The notes: generated from the letters alone by a model not told the origin. 33,751 nucleotides of DNA from Acetobacter okinawensis JCM 25146 (GCF_000613865.1 NZ_BAJU01000028.1:1-33751), one strand, 5' to 3'. Shown: positions 15,995 to 25,400, counted from the first letter of the stretch. A program made the numbers and translations.

Positions 15995-16301
15995 CCCACT
16001 GGTGGAAGAAATCGTAGCGCGGGCGTTGCCGCTTATTCATGTCGAACGGGAGGCGGAGCAGCTTGACACTCAGGAGGCTTATGAGGCGTTCCGGGTCAGG
16101 CATGCAGAGTTGAACCGTCAGGTCATCAGTCAGTTACGGGTCTGCGGATGGATGCGTGATGACGCGACCATAGAGGACATGCGCGAGATCTATTATGCCG
16201 TCTTGCGACATCCTGATCTGGAAGGATCCGCCTCTGACAGGGAGGTTGCCGGGAGCTTGTTGAATGAGGCGTGGAAGGGTGTGCGTGGCTGGGTTGGATA
16301 A
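15987..16301 (+). CDS. hypothetical protein downstream of traA, 104 aa
   Basis: The frame is open further upstream inside traA, but ATG 15987 (MSNPLVEEIVARALPLIHVE) overlaps the traA stop and is preceded by GGGAG. The product is helical and acidic, with RHAELNRQVISQLRVCGWM and ATIEDMREIYYAVLRHPDLE. No family is recognised. Its coupling to traA suggests a transfer or regulatory role. Confidence 0.62.
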   Translation: MSNPLVEEIVARALPLIHVEREAEQLDTQEAYEAFRVRHAELNRQVISQLRVCGWMRDDATIEDMREIYYAVLRHPDLEGSASDREVAGSLLNEAWKGVRGWVG

Positions 16302-16914
16302 AATCCCGGGGACGCCAGAAGTATTTGTCGGTTTCCATTTTCAGAGCAGCCATAGACTTCCAGATTATGGAGATGTGCTATTTATAGCCAAAGAACGCAA
16401 TCGCGATATCCATGGAAGGGATCGTCACGTCATCCTGCGGCTTCGCTTTGGTAAAATTCAGTAGCCAGCGCACAAGACAATCTTTGTGCGGAAGCTTTGT
16501 GGGCTGGGATTACGGGAAGAATACCACGCAAAAAGCATGTTCTTCTGCATCCTGTCACCATCATACCGCTTGTCGGCCAGCAGGTGGCGGTGTGCCACGA
16601 CCGGTGAGTGTATCAAGGCATCAGCGCCGGAATAACCAGAAACTCCCCCGTCCCGTCGGGTTGACGCCACGAGAGCGTGCCAGACGCATTTCCGTGTCCA
16701 CCGACGGGTTGAGTTCCATTGTCCGTAGCGCTCATGTAGATGGCGTGACGAAGGACTGACACGCAGCACATAAAGCGCCCAATTGAGACACAGACGATTA
16801 TCGTGTGCAGGTCGCGACGTGTTTACTGGTCTTCGCGAAGATCATCTTTGAATCAAATGTCCAAAATATTGAAACGTTCTTTTGTAGCCAGAACTTACAG
16901 CGCAACGAATAAAT
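16302..16914 (-). mobile_element. remnant of an IS5-family insertion sequence
   Basis: The minus strand between about 16458 and 16769 encodes fragments typical of IS5/IS1031-type transposases: HLHERYGQWNSTRRWTRKCVW, which resembles the N-terminal RYGQWNSV..RF.RW..KGVW region, directly followed by GADALI and HLLADKRYDGDRMQK, which is the LLADKxYDxD motif. The central catalytic part between them is missing and the C-terminus has stops, so it is a deletion remnant. No terminal inverted repeats could be placed. The element marks the edge between the transfer region and the AT-rich island. Confidence 0.55.
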
Positions 16915-18406
16915 TTATCGTTCTTCCCTTGAGGCAGAATCAATTTTGAATATTGAAACGTCATCAGATAGTTCATTAGACATTATAACTAATCTTTGTG
17001 CGGTATTAGCACTTTCTTCAGCGATGGCAGCATTTTCTAATGTCGTTTTCTCCAAACTTCTAATAGCTACTTTTACCTCGTTCAGCCCCGCCGATTGTGA
17101 TTGGGTTTCTGTTGCAATTTTGGTTGTAGCTTCGTTAATAGCGATAACCTGACTTGTGATGCGTTCCAAAGCTTCCCTGGCGTTATGTACTTGCGTGGCG
17201 CCAGAGATTACATCGGCAGCAGCTTTTGTGATTAACGCGGCTATTTCCTTGCTGGCCTTTGCAGAACGCTCGGCGAGCGCGCGGATTTCACTTGCCACAA
17301 CTGCAAAACCGCGCCCGAACTCACCGGCCCTTGCCGCCTCCACCCCGGCATTGAGTGACAAAATATTTGTTTGCATAGAAATATTATTTATTAAACCAAT
17401 TATATTAGCTATTTCTTTGGAAGATTGTTCCATTCTATTTATGGCTTCTATTGCATCAGCTGTGATTTTACTAGCTTGCTCAGCTTCTGATTGTGCTAAA
17501 CTAGCCATACGTTGGGCTTTCATAGTCTCTTTAGCTGTCTCAGACGCACTTAGCGCAATTTGTGTCACTGCTGCCGACATTTCCTCTTGTGCAGCGGCCT
17601 GTTGCTCTGTTGCCAAAGAGAGATTATCTGCTCCGTGATGTATGCTTTCAGCATTTGTCATAACATCTTTGGTAGATATTGATATTCTACCGATACTCTT
17701 AGAAAGCTGCTCCGCTGAACCGTTAAAATATTGTTTCAACAGCTCAGAGCGTTCGGGAAATATTCCTGTTACGCGATAGCTGAGATCGCCATCCGCTAAA
17801 GACGTCAAAGCCGCATTAATTGATGAAATGACACTGCGGTCTTCCTGTGCTCGTCGTTCTTGTTCTGCACGCAGTTCAGCCCGCTCTGTTTCCATCGCAT
17901 CCAGATAATATGATACTGTAAGATCTATTTCTGTTAGAACAGCCTTACACAGGCTAGTTACATTTTTGGCCAAACGCTCTCGTCCAGATGCCTGAGAAAA
18001 GAACCCGATACCATCCTTTCGATCTTCTATAATGGAGTGAATGAGGCGTTCAAGAATGATCGTGTATCCGCCGATATACCAACGGGGGGTCAAGCCACTA
18101 TGTGCATGAACTTCTCCTATCCGACGTACCTGCTTCACATATGATCCATCGAAATGGGCGTCTAGAAGAGCTTGCCAGTGAAGGGTTTGAGCTTTTTTTG
18201 CTTGATTTATTTTTGATTCAGACGAAAAAAAAACGTTTTAATTCGGGCGTTTTCCGAATTTTCTCATAAAGAGCATCGAGAGCGTCAGGTAATGCATTTA
18301 CAAGAGTGTTACGAAGACCTTTTATAGCGTTAAAATCGTCTTCATTCATTCCGATAAAATCGTGACGATGCCGAATGCTCATTACGCTATGATCATCTCT
18401 TTCCAT
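16915..18406 (-). pseudogene. globin-coupled methyl-accepting chemotaxis protein (HemAT-like), frame break in an A9 tract
   Basis: ATG 18406 follows AGAGGAGAG. The first ~60 residues ([32 protein letters not shown]) and the part after the break ([20 protein letters not shown], then [19 protein letters not shown]) form a globin sensor domain; the His in [10 protein letters not shown] fits the proximal heme ligand. A HAMP-like linker and an MCP signalling domain follow, with the hairpin tip [20 protein letters not shown] and [20 protein letters not shown]. No membrane helix is present. The frame changes in a run of nine T on the coding strand (plus 18225-18233); eight T restores a 496-residue protein. 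It would sense oxygen or another gas and signal to CheA. Confidence 0.85.
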
Positions 18407-18713
18407 TTTTTCTCTCCTCTTTTATTTTTAGTAGTTTTTGTATTAACGTGGGCACGCATGGACTGGGTCACCTGCAGCTTCCGCTCACATCCATCTTGTC
18501 TCGCGTGGCTCATTGCCAATCAGCGTTCAAGGAAGGTGCACTCAGAAGCCGCAGCACGCGTCTGCTTAAAAGTGGCGCGATCTACTCCGTAGTCGACCGA
18601 AGTCTGGACGTACACAAATCCAGTGCAGGTTCAACAGTCGCTCCGCCTTTGTATTATTCTCTGCAATATGGTTACTTACAGATTCATAACTAAATATAAA
18701 TGTAACTTCAGTT
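18407..18713. other. intergenic stretch without supported gene
   Basis: 307 bases between the globin-MCP gene and the EAL gene. The part nearest the MCP start holds its ribosome site. The middle (about 18448-18640) is more GC-rich than its surroundings and looks like inserted foreign sequence, but no transposase motif or clear repeat could be identified. Confidence 0.4.
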
Positions 18714-19490
18714 CTACTTATGTTGTACCGTCCAACTCTCAATAAGATGGTCCAGTTCGTCTAAACTGACAGCAGGGGAGCAGAAAAAGCCTTGAAATCT
18801 TCTAACACCCATTCCTTTTAATTCGTAGAATGCACTAATTGTTTCAACTCCCTCTGCGTAACAATAAATCTGCATTCTATTGCAATAATATATAATGGCT
18901 TCTATCAAAGACCGCGTTTTGAGATTGGAAGAAAAGTTTTGTAACATACCCTTGTCTATCTTTATTCCATACAGATCGATATCAACAACCGGTAGCAATG
19001 TGCTATGCTCCGAAAAAAAGTCATCAAGGGAAAATTTAAAGCCGTAATCTATTAGTCTTTTGATTTTTGAAACAATATTTTTGTTAACCTTCATCCTCTC
19101 AGAAATTTCAAAAATGATGTTTTGTGGGAATCGTGGTTTTTTTCTCGAAATATCCTTCAAACGATCTAAAAAAACTCTATTATTGATATCTATTTGTGAT
19201 ATATTTATAGAAACGCTATATTTACCAGTGTATTTTTTTATGAATACTTCCGCGGAATCAATACATAATGTCGTGACTTTTTTGTGGAGATCGCTGTCCG
19301 ACAATAATGGTTTAAAATAATCTGGAGAAAATACTCGTCCACAACCGCACTTAACACGCATTAGTTGTTCGAAGCAGACTATATTAAGGCACTCATCAAG
19401 GATGGGTTGAAAATAAATCTCGACAAGATTTTTGTCGAATAAATTATTGTAATCCTGCTGTACGCACTTTCCGCATGGAAAAACTATCAT
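18714..19490 (-). CDS. stand-alone EAL-domain protein, probable c-di-GMP phosphodiesterase
   Basis: 258 residues, with AAAGG before ATG 19490. EAL landmarks in order: FEQLMRV (the EAL loop with Gln for Ala), SINISQ (Asn ligand), FEISER (Glu ligand), LDDFFSEHSTLLPVV (Asp-Asp, with Phe for Gly in the DDFG loop), YGIKIDKG (catalytic Lys), YAEGVET (Glu) and FQGFFCSPAV (Gln). All expected metal and catalytic residues are present, so activity is plausible although two loops are divergent. There is no membrane helix or other sensor domain; a CxxC near the N-terminus (CGKC) and CGCG at about residue 49 are unusual. It lies between two chemoreceptor genes on the same strand, suggesting control of motility versus biofilm. 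Confidence 0.85.
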   Translation of the reverse strand: MIVFPCGKCVQQDYNNLFDKNLVEIYFQPILDECLNIVCFEQLMRVKCGCGRVFSPDYFKPLLSDSDLHKKVTTLCIDSAEVFIKKYTGKYSVSINISQIDINNRVFLDRLKDISRKKPRFPQNIIFEISERMKVNKNIVSKIKRLIDYGFKFSLDDFFSEHSTLLPVVDIDLYGIKIDKGMLQNFSSNLKTRSLIEAIIYYCNRMQIYCYAEGVETISAFYELKGMGVRRFQGFFCSPAVSLDELDHLIESWTVQHK

Positions 19491-19677
19491 CGGTAGGCCT
19501 TTTTAAGCTTATCTGACGGAAATTGAAGGGTGATGGCACGATACAGTAATAGAAGTTCACGGTGACAATGATAAGATCTCACGACCACCTCAACAAGAAA
19601 GTTATCATACTCAGGCCATTCATCGCTGTTAAAGAGAAAATTGCGAATAATAACAAAAAGTTGGAAGTTTACCCATT

Positions 19678-19720
19678 AACACTGAGCCTACAAACAATAG
19701 GATATAGACTCAGTGTTATA
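19678..19720. terminator. inverted repeat downstream of the PAS-MCP gene
   Basis: AACACTGAG and CTCAGTGTT are separated by 22 bases with an inner CCTA/TAGG pair. It lies just after the stop of the minus-strand chemoreceptor and may end its transcript. The rest of the 263-base gap to the EAL gene shows nothing else. Confidence 0.4.
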
Positions 19721-19753
19721 ACGACTTGACATTACACTAACGTAGCGGGTGAA

Positions 19754-21154
19754 TTATCTTCCAATGTTAGGTGGAATTGAAATTTCATGCGTATAGTGCC
19801 GTTTATACTGAAATTGATTCACGATATCGTTTAAAGACGCAGCCTCTCGTGCAAGATTATGAACTGCCGCAGTGGTCTCTTCAACCATTGCGGCATTTTT
19901 TTGAGTTATGGTATCCAATTCGTTCATCGTTGTATTGATTTCGTTGAGCCCACCGGATTGTTCTGCTGCTGATGTCGAGACTCTTTCAATCAAATTACCT
20001 AGATCGTTAATCTGAGTTGAAATATCTAAAATGCATCGTTGTGTATCTCTAACGAATCCGACTCCATTGTTGATAACAGCGTAAGAATGGGAGATGAGAT
20101 CTTGTATATTTTTAGACTCGTCGGCTGTGCGCTGAGCAAGCGTCCTGACTTCGCTGGCAACAACTGAAAAACCACGTCCATGCTCCCCAGCTCTAGCAGC
20201 TTCAACAGCAGCATTAAGAGCTAGAATATTTGTCTGGAATGAAATTCCATTGATTGTTTCAATAATAGAGTTGATTTTTGAAGATGATTCCTCAATTTTC
20301 TTCATGGCATCTATAGTGTTCTCGATGGTGACTTTAGACAAATCAACACTATTCTTTGTTAAAATCGATGTATCCCGCGCATTTTTTGTTACTGATGCAA
20401 TTTCTTGCATATTTTTATTGATAGACGAAACCGTTTCCGTCGTTTGCTCAAGACTGGAAGCTTGCTCTTCTGTCCGCCTTGCTAGTTCATCGGTCGCGGT
20501 GAAGACTTCTGCAGAGGTATTGCTGACAACAACCGTGTTGCTAGTAATTTTCTGTAGCGCTGCACTAATAGCACTAAGCCCGTCATTAAAATCGTTTCTG
20601 ATAGATTCATATTCTGGCGCAAAAGGCTGATCTAATGTGGCCGTTAGATCACCTGTTTTTATAGCTAGCAAAGCTCTACGAAAAGAATCTGTCATAAATT
20701 CTATGTTTTTCTGATTTTTTTTCTGCTGTTCTTGTGAGGCAAATTGCTCACGCCTGTCCTCCCAGACGACAGCAATTTCGTCATGTCCTTCAATATTTAT
20801 GAGAAATATCGTTGCAAAAACAGGAAGTAAAGTTCCGTCAATACGTAAATGCACCCAATCAAATTGAATAGGTTTTCTATATTTAAGGAGCCTTTCTACT
20901 ATGTCCTGAGTGGAATCGCTTGATTTCTTTCCATTAGGCTGAAATTCTGGCGAAAATCTTTCAACACTCAACCCTATAATCTGATCTCTATTACCGCCAA
21001 CAAGATCTAACATGGCTTTGTTACAATCAGCCACCTTGCCATTTTTTAGATAAAAGCAGCCACTCAAGCTGTGTTCGAATATTGACTCCGCAAGAATTTG
21101 ATGTACAGATAATACATCTTTATTATTTTCTTTCCTGAACTTTGAAAAGAACAT
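19754..21154 (-). CDS. cytoplasmic PAS-domain methyl-accepting chemotaxis protein
   Basis: About 466 residues from ATG 21154; a GTG at 21175 is in frame and would add seven residues. A PAS domain occupies about residues 15-125 (SIFEHSLSGCFYLKNGKVAD, MLDLVGGNRDQIIGLSVERF). A HAMP-like segment follows (FRRALLAIKTGDLTATLDQP), then the MCP signalling domain with the tip ISFQTNILALNAAVEAARAG and GRGFSVVASEVRTLAQRTAD. No membrane helix is seen, so it is a soluble receptor. The PAS domain could bind heme, flavin or a small ligand; no cofactor residue can be assigned. It is divergent from a TetR-family regulator 108-130 bases away, which may control it. Confidence 0.9.
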   Translation of the reverse strand: MFFSKFRKENNKDVLSVHQILAESIFEHSLSGCFYLKNGKVADCNKAMLDLVGGNRDQIIGLSVERFSPEFQPNGKKSSDSTQDIVERLLKYRKPIQFDWVHLRIDGTLLPVFATIFLINIEGHDEIAVVWEDRREQFASQEQQKKNQKNIEFMTDSFRRALLAIKTGDLTATLDQPFAPEYESIRNDFNDGLSAISAALQKITSNTVVVSNTSAEVFTATDELARRTEEQASSLEQTTETVSSINKNMQEIASVTKNARDTSILTKNSVDLSKVTIENTIDAMKKIEESSSKINSIIETINGISFQTNILALNAAVEAARAGEHGRGFSVVASEVRTLAQRTADESKNIQDLISHSYAVINNGVGFVRDTQRCILDISTQINDLGNLIERVSTSAAEQSGGLNEINTTMNELDTITQKNAAMVEETTAAVHNLAREAASLNDIVNQFQYKRHYTHEISIPPNIGR

Positions 21155-21239
21155 GTTAATATACACCAACTTCACGGATCTTGTAGATGATCAGAAACAT
21201 AAAACTCTAGGACTCCTTATTTATTCAAAAATACTCTTG

Positions 21240-21254
21240 TAGACGACTAGTCTA
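21240..21254. promoter_or_regulatory. palindromic TetR operator candidate
   Basis: TAGAC-GACTA-GTCTA, a perfect 5-bp inverted repeat with five-base spacer (centre itself GACTAGTC), 30 bases before the TetR start and in the gap between the regulator and the divergent chemoreceptor gene. A second near-palindrome, ACTCTTATATATGAGT, lies just after it and could contain the -10 region. Confidence 0.5.
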
Positions 21255-21283
21255 TTCACTCTTATATATGAGTCACTATCTCC

Positions 21284-21895
21284 ATGCAACACACAGCGCA
21301 TAATCGCGACACCAAGCAGGACATTCTATACGCTGCACGAGTGATAATCGGCCGGAAAGGTTTTGCGTCAGCTGGATTAAACGAAATATTAGCTGCTGCA
21401 GATGTCCCAAAGGGATCGTTTTATCATTACTTTAAGTCTAAAGATGCCCTTGGGGTTGAGGTATTGGAAGAATATTTCCGCTCTTACGCCGATTTAATTG
21501 ATGACATATTTAGCAGACCAGATTTGAATGGGTATGATCGCTTAATGTTATACTGGAAAAGATGGATGTCTTCTCAGAGAGTTGGTGAAAAAACGAGCAA
21601 ATGCCTCACTGTTAAACTAGGTGCCGAGGTGTCTGATATGTCTGAGCCGATGAGAAGAGTGCTTATTGAGGGAACCGATAACATTATAAGCAAAATAGCA
21701 GGTGCTATTGAATGCGCAATTTTAGATGGGTCGATATCAATATCAGAAAAACCAAAAAAAACTGCAAAAATTTTCTATGAGATGTGGCTTGGGGCAACAC
21801 TATTATTTAAAATAACCCATAATGACGATGTTTTAATAGATACATATTTAACTACGCAGCGGTTTTTCGATCCTAATACTATTAAATCGTTCTGA
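21284..21895 (+). CDS. TetR/AcrR-family regulator, NemR-like
   Basis: 203 residues. The N-terminal HTH is standard: KQDILYAARVIIGRKGFASA, GLNEILAAADVPKGSFYHYF, KSKDALGVEVL. The C-domain contains KCLTVKLGAEVSDMSEPMR with Cys at residue 107, matching the position of the redox and electrophile-sensing cysteine in Escherichia coli NemR. No strong ribosome site precedes the ATG. It probably represses itself and the divergent PAS chemoreceptor. Sensing of quinones, aldehydes or hypochlorous species is inferred from the cysteine alone. Confidence 0.85.
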   Translation: MQHTAHNRDTKQDILYAARVIIGRKGFASAGLNEILAAADVPKGSFYHYFKSKDALGVEVLEEYFRSYADLIDDIFSRPDLNGYDRLMLYWKRWMSSQRVGEKTSKCLTVKLGAEVSDMSEPMRRVLIEGTDNIISKIAGAIECAILDGSISISEKPKKTAKIFYEMWLGATLLFKITHNDDVLIDTYLTTQRFFDPNTIKSF

Positions 21896-22556
21896 TTTCA
21901 AACTGACATCTGGGTCGTTTCGTCATCTACAGTCGCTGCCGAGAGGGAAATGCCTGTAGTGGTTTATTTGAGTAACTAGTGACCCGATAATCTGGAGAAC
22001 CTTAGTAACTCCGTTGTTTGGTGTCGGTATCTGTGATTCCATGCCTGTTGTGGTAATTGGATGGGTGAATAATTGGGTAGACGGATTTCTTTGATGTTGA
22101 AGATCAGTCTTGTCGTTTGAGGGGAAGAGCAGATTAACTCGACGTTTTTTTGCAGTCGGGTCAACGTAACCTACGACACGCACGCTTTTGTCTTCGTGAT
22201 GGCGGTCAGTGCCTTCACGTAGTTGGTCCGTACGCGCTACATCCCGACACGGATTACAACACAGAGAATAAGTTATCCTGACAACCATCAGTCGAAAGAT
22301 TATTACTTTTAAGTTAGGTAACAGGGGGCAAAAAACGGATATTCGCTCTGTCCACTTGGTTCGTCCTTTAGAACCACCACTATATCGGTTTTGTATGTCA
22401 TACATTTTTCTTGCCCCCGAAAGTCTCGTCCACTCAACGATATATGATGCGACTGCCGATCCGGTCCTGATTGTTGAAATGATCGTCAGGAAAAGGATTA
22501 ACGCGAAGCAGACGGCGACCAGAGTTCGCGATGCCCGGAACTGATCATTCGAAAGC
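21896..22556. other. 661-base stretch without supported gene
   Basis: AT-rich near the TetR gene and mixed further on. A minus-strand frame (21923-22405, extending upstream without a start codon) includes a hydrophobic stretch (VAVCFALILFLTIIS) encoded near 22500, then sequence of no known type; it could be the relic of a membrane protein. No terminal repeats, RNA gene or promoter could be supported. It marks the right boundary of the AT-rich island. Confidence 0.4.
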
Positions 22557-23408
22557 TCACGCTTCTTTCATCCATTGCTTAAATTTTTGCGCCCAAGCCG
22601 GGTTCCAGCGTGACAGTGCTGGACGGTTGTGAATCATGTCGTCGGCTGACCACTGGATGCGGCGCATATCCATTTCGGATGTGACTTCGTTGTCAGGACA
22701 CAGGATGTAGAAGTCCTCACTGAATAGCCGCTGCAGAAAATAATCTACCACCTGTTCCGCTGTCCATGCGGCCTTCGGTTTACGGTCATGAGGCCCGTCC
22801 TTGCCGTGGAAATTCATGGGGGTCCATGTATAACCTGGCACCAGAAGATGGGCCGAAACACTCCCACCCGTGGAGACCAGAAGTTCATGGGCCAGTTGCT
22901 CGGTGAGCACCTTCACTGCCGCCTTGGCGACAGAATAGGCGGCGTGGCCAGGCGGTGTAGTGATCCCTTCCTTGGAGCCAAGATTCACCACGGCCGATGG
23001 ACGATTTGCGGCGATCATATGCGGCACGAATAAATGTTGTGCACTGAGGACAGCGCGAAAATTGACGTTGAGAGTCCGGTCCCATTCATCGGGTGAATCC
23101 CATGGACCGGCTTTGCTCAGCACACCAACATTATTCACCAGTAATCCGACATCCCCAAAGCGGGTCAGCGTTTGATCACGCAGGCGTAGAAGCACTGTAT
23201 CATCGGTCACGTTACCCATGACAGTCAGTACTTCAACGGGCAGCGTGGACACCAGCGCCTCCAATGCATCTCCGTCCTGATCAAGAAGTGCCAAGCGCAT
23301 CCCCCGGGCCGCAAATTCCCGGGCAAGAGCAGCGCCAATGCCTTTTGCTGCACCGGTGATGACTGCAACACGATCCTTTGCGACGATTGTTCGCATTCTT
23401 TCTGACAT
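22557..23408 (-). CDS. short-chain dehydrogenase/reductase
   Basis: 283 residues, AAGGAG eight bases before ATG 23408. Rossmann fold with the cofactor motif TGAAKGIG at residues 18-25, LLVNNVG near 90, a catalytic Ser in NLGSKEG and the YxxxK motif AAYSVAKAAVKVL near 157. Asp in LLDQDGD after the second strand suggests NAD(H) preference. The C-terminal ~60 residues (DFYILCPDNEVTSEMDMRRI, then WSADDMIHNRPALSRW) are extended as in several SDRs acting on bulky alcohols. It is divergent from the LysR gene 121 bases away and is its most likely target. Substrate unknown. Confidence 0.9.
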   Translation of the reverse strand: MSERMRTIVAKDRVAVITGAAKGIGAALAREFAARGMRLALLDQDGDALEALVSTLPVEVLTVMGNVTDDTVLLRLRDQTLTRFGDVGLLVNNVGVLSKAGPWDSPDEWDRTLNVNFRAVLSAQHLFVPHMIAANRPSAVVNLGSKEGITTPPGHAAYSVAKAAVKVLTEQLAHELLVSTGGSVSAHLLVPGYTWTPMNFHGKDGPHDRKPKAAWTAEQVVDYFLQRLFSEDFYILCPDNEVTSEMDMRRIQWSADDMIHNRPALSRWNPAWAQKFKQWMKEA

Positions 23409-23471
23409 TCACGTTGCTCCTTCTGTCTGAGTGGCCAGGAAAGGCGATTGATCCGGGCATCCTAGCGCAAC

Positions 23472-23492
23472 CTCATAAGGCTTGTAATTGAG
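23472..23492. promoter_or_regulatory. possible LysR-type binding site
   Basis: CTCA and TGAG bracket 13 bases with inner AAG/CTT symmetry, in the gap between the divergent SDR and LysR genes. LysR regulators usually bind interrupted inverted repeats at this position. There is no independent support. Confidence 0.3.
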
Positions 23493-23529
23493 TCAAACGG
23501 CACATGGTGTATGTTTATACTCAACAGAT

Positions 23530-24473
23530 ATGAACGAACGAGCGAAACGCATCATGCATCTTTCACGTGGAGATCTGGGAGATCTCAACCTGTTCTGCGC
23601 CATCGCCAAGACAGGCGGCTTTCGCAAAACTGCAGCAGAACTGGATCTTTCTCCATCGGCCTTGAGCCACGCTATCCGCGGACTGGAAAAGCGTCTGGGT
23701 GTACGTCTCTTCAACCGGACCAATCGCAGTGTCACGCTAACACCAGCTGGACGGGAGTTGCTCTCGCATGTCACGTCAGGACTCTCTGAAATCACCAATG
23801 GGCTCGAAGCCTCAATCGTTTTCGGGACCGACCCGCTGGACAGTTACGTCTGAACGTACCAACTGACGCCGCCCGGCTTGTTCTGGCCCCGGTGATTGCG
23901 CGTTATGCCACCCTTTATCCCGACGTCCGTCTGGAAGTCGCGGTGGAGGACGCCGTGGTGGACATCATCGAACAGGGTTTTGACGCGGGGGTTCGCTATG
24001 GTGGCACAATACCGGAAGACATGATCGCGGTCCCGCTCTGTCCCGATCTACGATGGGTGACAGTCGCATCGCCTGCCTATCTTGCATCAGCTCCACCCCT
24101 TCGAGGTCCGGCCGACCTACACCAGCATCGCTGTATAGGGATCCGGATGGGAAGCGGAAAAATCTATCACTGGGAGCTGGAACGCGGCGAAGAGAAAGTC
24201 TTTTTGGACACGGACTGGTCAGTGATCGTCAACGAAACCGTTCTGTCTATCGAGATCGCCGAACGCGATGGGGGGATCAGTTACAACCTTGAAAGCCGGG
24301 CGGCAGTGCAGATCGCAAACGGGTCGCTCGTCAAGGTCCTGCCCGAATGGGCCTCCATGGGACCGCCACTCTTTATTTATTATCCCAGCCGGCGACAGCT
24401 TCCTGAAGCATTACGGGCTCTTATTCGCCTGATACAGGGGCAAAAACCTGATCAGAACGTAACAGGTGAATAA
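23530..24473 (+). pseudogene. LysR-family transcriptional regulator, one frame break
   Basis: From ATG 23530 (upstream 23488 and downstream ATGs are alternatives). The winged HTH is typical: LGDLNLFCAIAKTGGFRKTA, ELDLSPSALSHAIRGLEKRL, RLFNRTNRSVTLTPAGRELL. The frame is lost near 23824; one extra base (TTCGGGGAC or TTCCGGGAC) restores DRPAGQLRLNVPTDAARLVL and continues into the effector-binding domain (VIARYATLYPDVRLEVAVED, DAGVRYGGTIPEDM), giving 314 residues, the normal length. As written, only the DNA-binding half would be made. It probably controls the divergent SDR and perhaps the SDR and hydrolase genes downstream. Confidence 0.88.
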
Positions 24474-24617
24474 AAACGATCACTTCGTTGATTTCAGCTC
24501 TCCGCCTGCGGCATGGATTTTCACTGATTTCGCGCTTAACTCCACAAACAAGTGGCGACAGGCATGACCAGCTGTGTGTCGCCCCGTTTTATAAAACTTG
24601 GGGGAAAGTTGAGACAG

Positions 24618-25400
24618 ATGAGCAAACTTGCCATGATCAGCGGATCGTCTTCGGGTATTGGTTTCGAGATTGCACGTATCCTCGGTGGCATGGGTTATGA
24701 CCTCGCCATTTCAGGGGCCAGTGGTAAAATCCACGACGCCAAAACAGAACTCGAAAAGATCGGTGTAGCAGTCTATGCATTTCAGGCGGATGCAGCGACT
24801 TATGACGGCGTCGAAGGGTTCTGGCAGTTTACGAAAGATCTTGGACGAAACATCGATATTGCCGTTCTCAATGTTGGGATCGGTCTGGGCGGGGCCTTTG
24901 TTGATAACAAGCTCGAAGATGATTTCCGGGTCATTGCCATCAATATCTCCGGGACGGTGCATCTGGCCAAGCGTGTAGTGCAGCACATGGTGCCCAACAA
25001 GGCGGGCCGGATCATGATTGTGTCCTCCCTCTCGGCAACCACACCGACACCTTACGAAACTGTCTATGGTCCTTCCAAGGCATTCGGTTTTATGTTTTCA
25101 GAATCCCTGCGAGAAGAGCTTCGCGATACGGGCGTCAGTGTCACAGCCCTGCTCCCGGGTGCCACAAACACGCGTTTTCACAAGAACGCCGGCATGGCCA
25201 CCAGCAAGATCGATCATGGGCCCAAAAATGACTTGCATGTCGTGGCGCAGCAGGGTGTCGACGCTCTCATGCAAAACGAAGATATGGTCGTTGGCGGCGA
25301 TGCCGCAACAAAGCAGCAGGCTATCGACAACCGCACCACACCTGAAACGGTCAAAGCGGCTCGGCATGCCATTCTTTGCAAACTGAACGGTGTCGCGTGA
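24618..25400 (+). CDS. short-chain dehydrogenase/reductase, second copy in locus
   Basis: 260 residues from ATG 24618; the frame is open earlier but the cofactor motif SGSSSGIG at residues 8-15 places the start here. LNVGIG replaces the usual NNAG, SSLSA holds the catalytic Ser and YGPSK the catalytic Tyr150 and Lys154. LLPGATNTRFH follows. The motif layout is nearer to the DltE/YqjQ-like group of SDRs than to the first SDR in this locus, so the two are not recent duplicates. It lies 145 bases after the LysR gene and 92 before the MBL gene. Substrate unknown. Confidence 0.88.
   Translation: MSKLAMISGSSSGIGFEIARILGGMGYDLAISGASGKIHDAKTELEKIGVAVYAFQADAATYDGVEGFWQFTKDLGRNIDIAVLNVGIGLGGAFVDNKLEDDFRVIAINISGTVHLAKRVVQHMVPNKAGRIMIVSSLSATTPTPYETVYGPSKAFGFMFSESLREELRDTGVSVTALLPGATNTRFHKNAGMATSKIDHGPKNDLHVVAQQGVDALMQNEDMVVGGDAATKQQAIDNRTTPETVKAARHAILCKLNGVA

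Noticed and set aside
21923-22405. 160-aa minus-strand frame
   Set aside because: No start signal, mixed composition and no recognisable motif; described only as gene-free sequence with a membrane-like relic.
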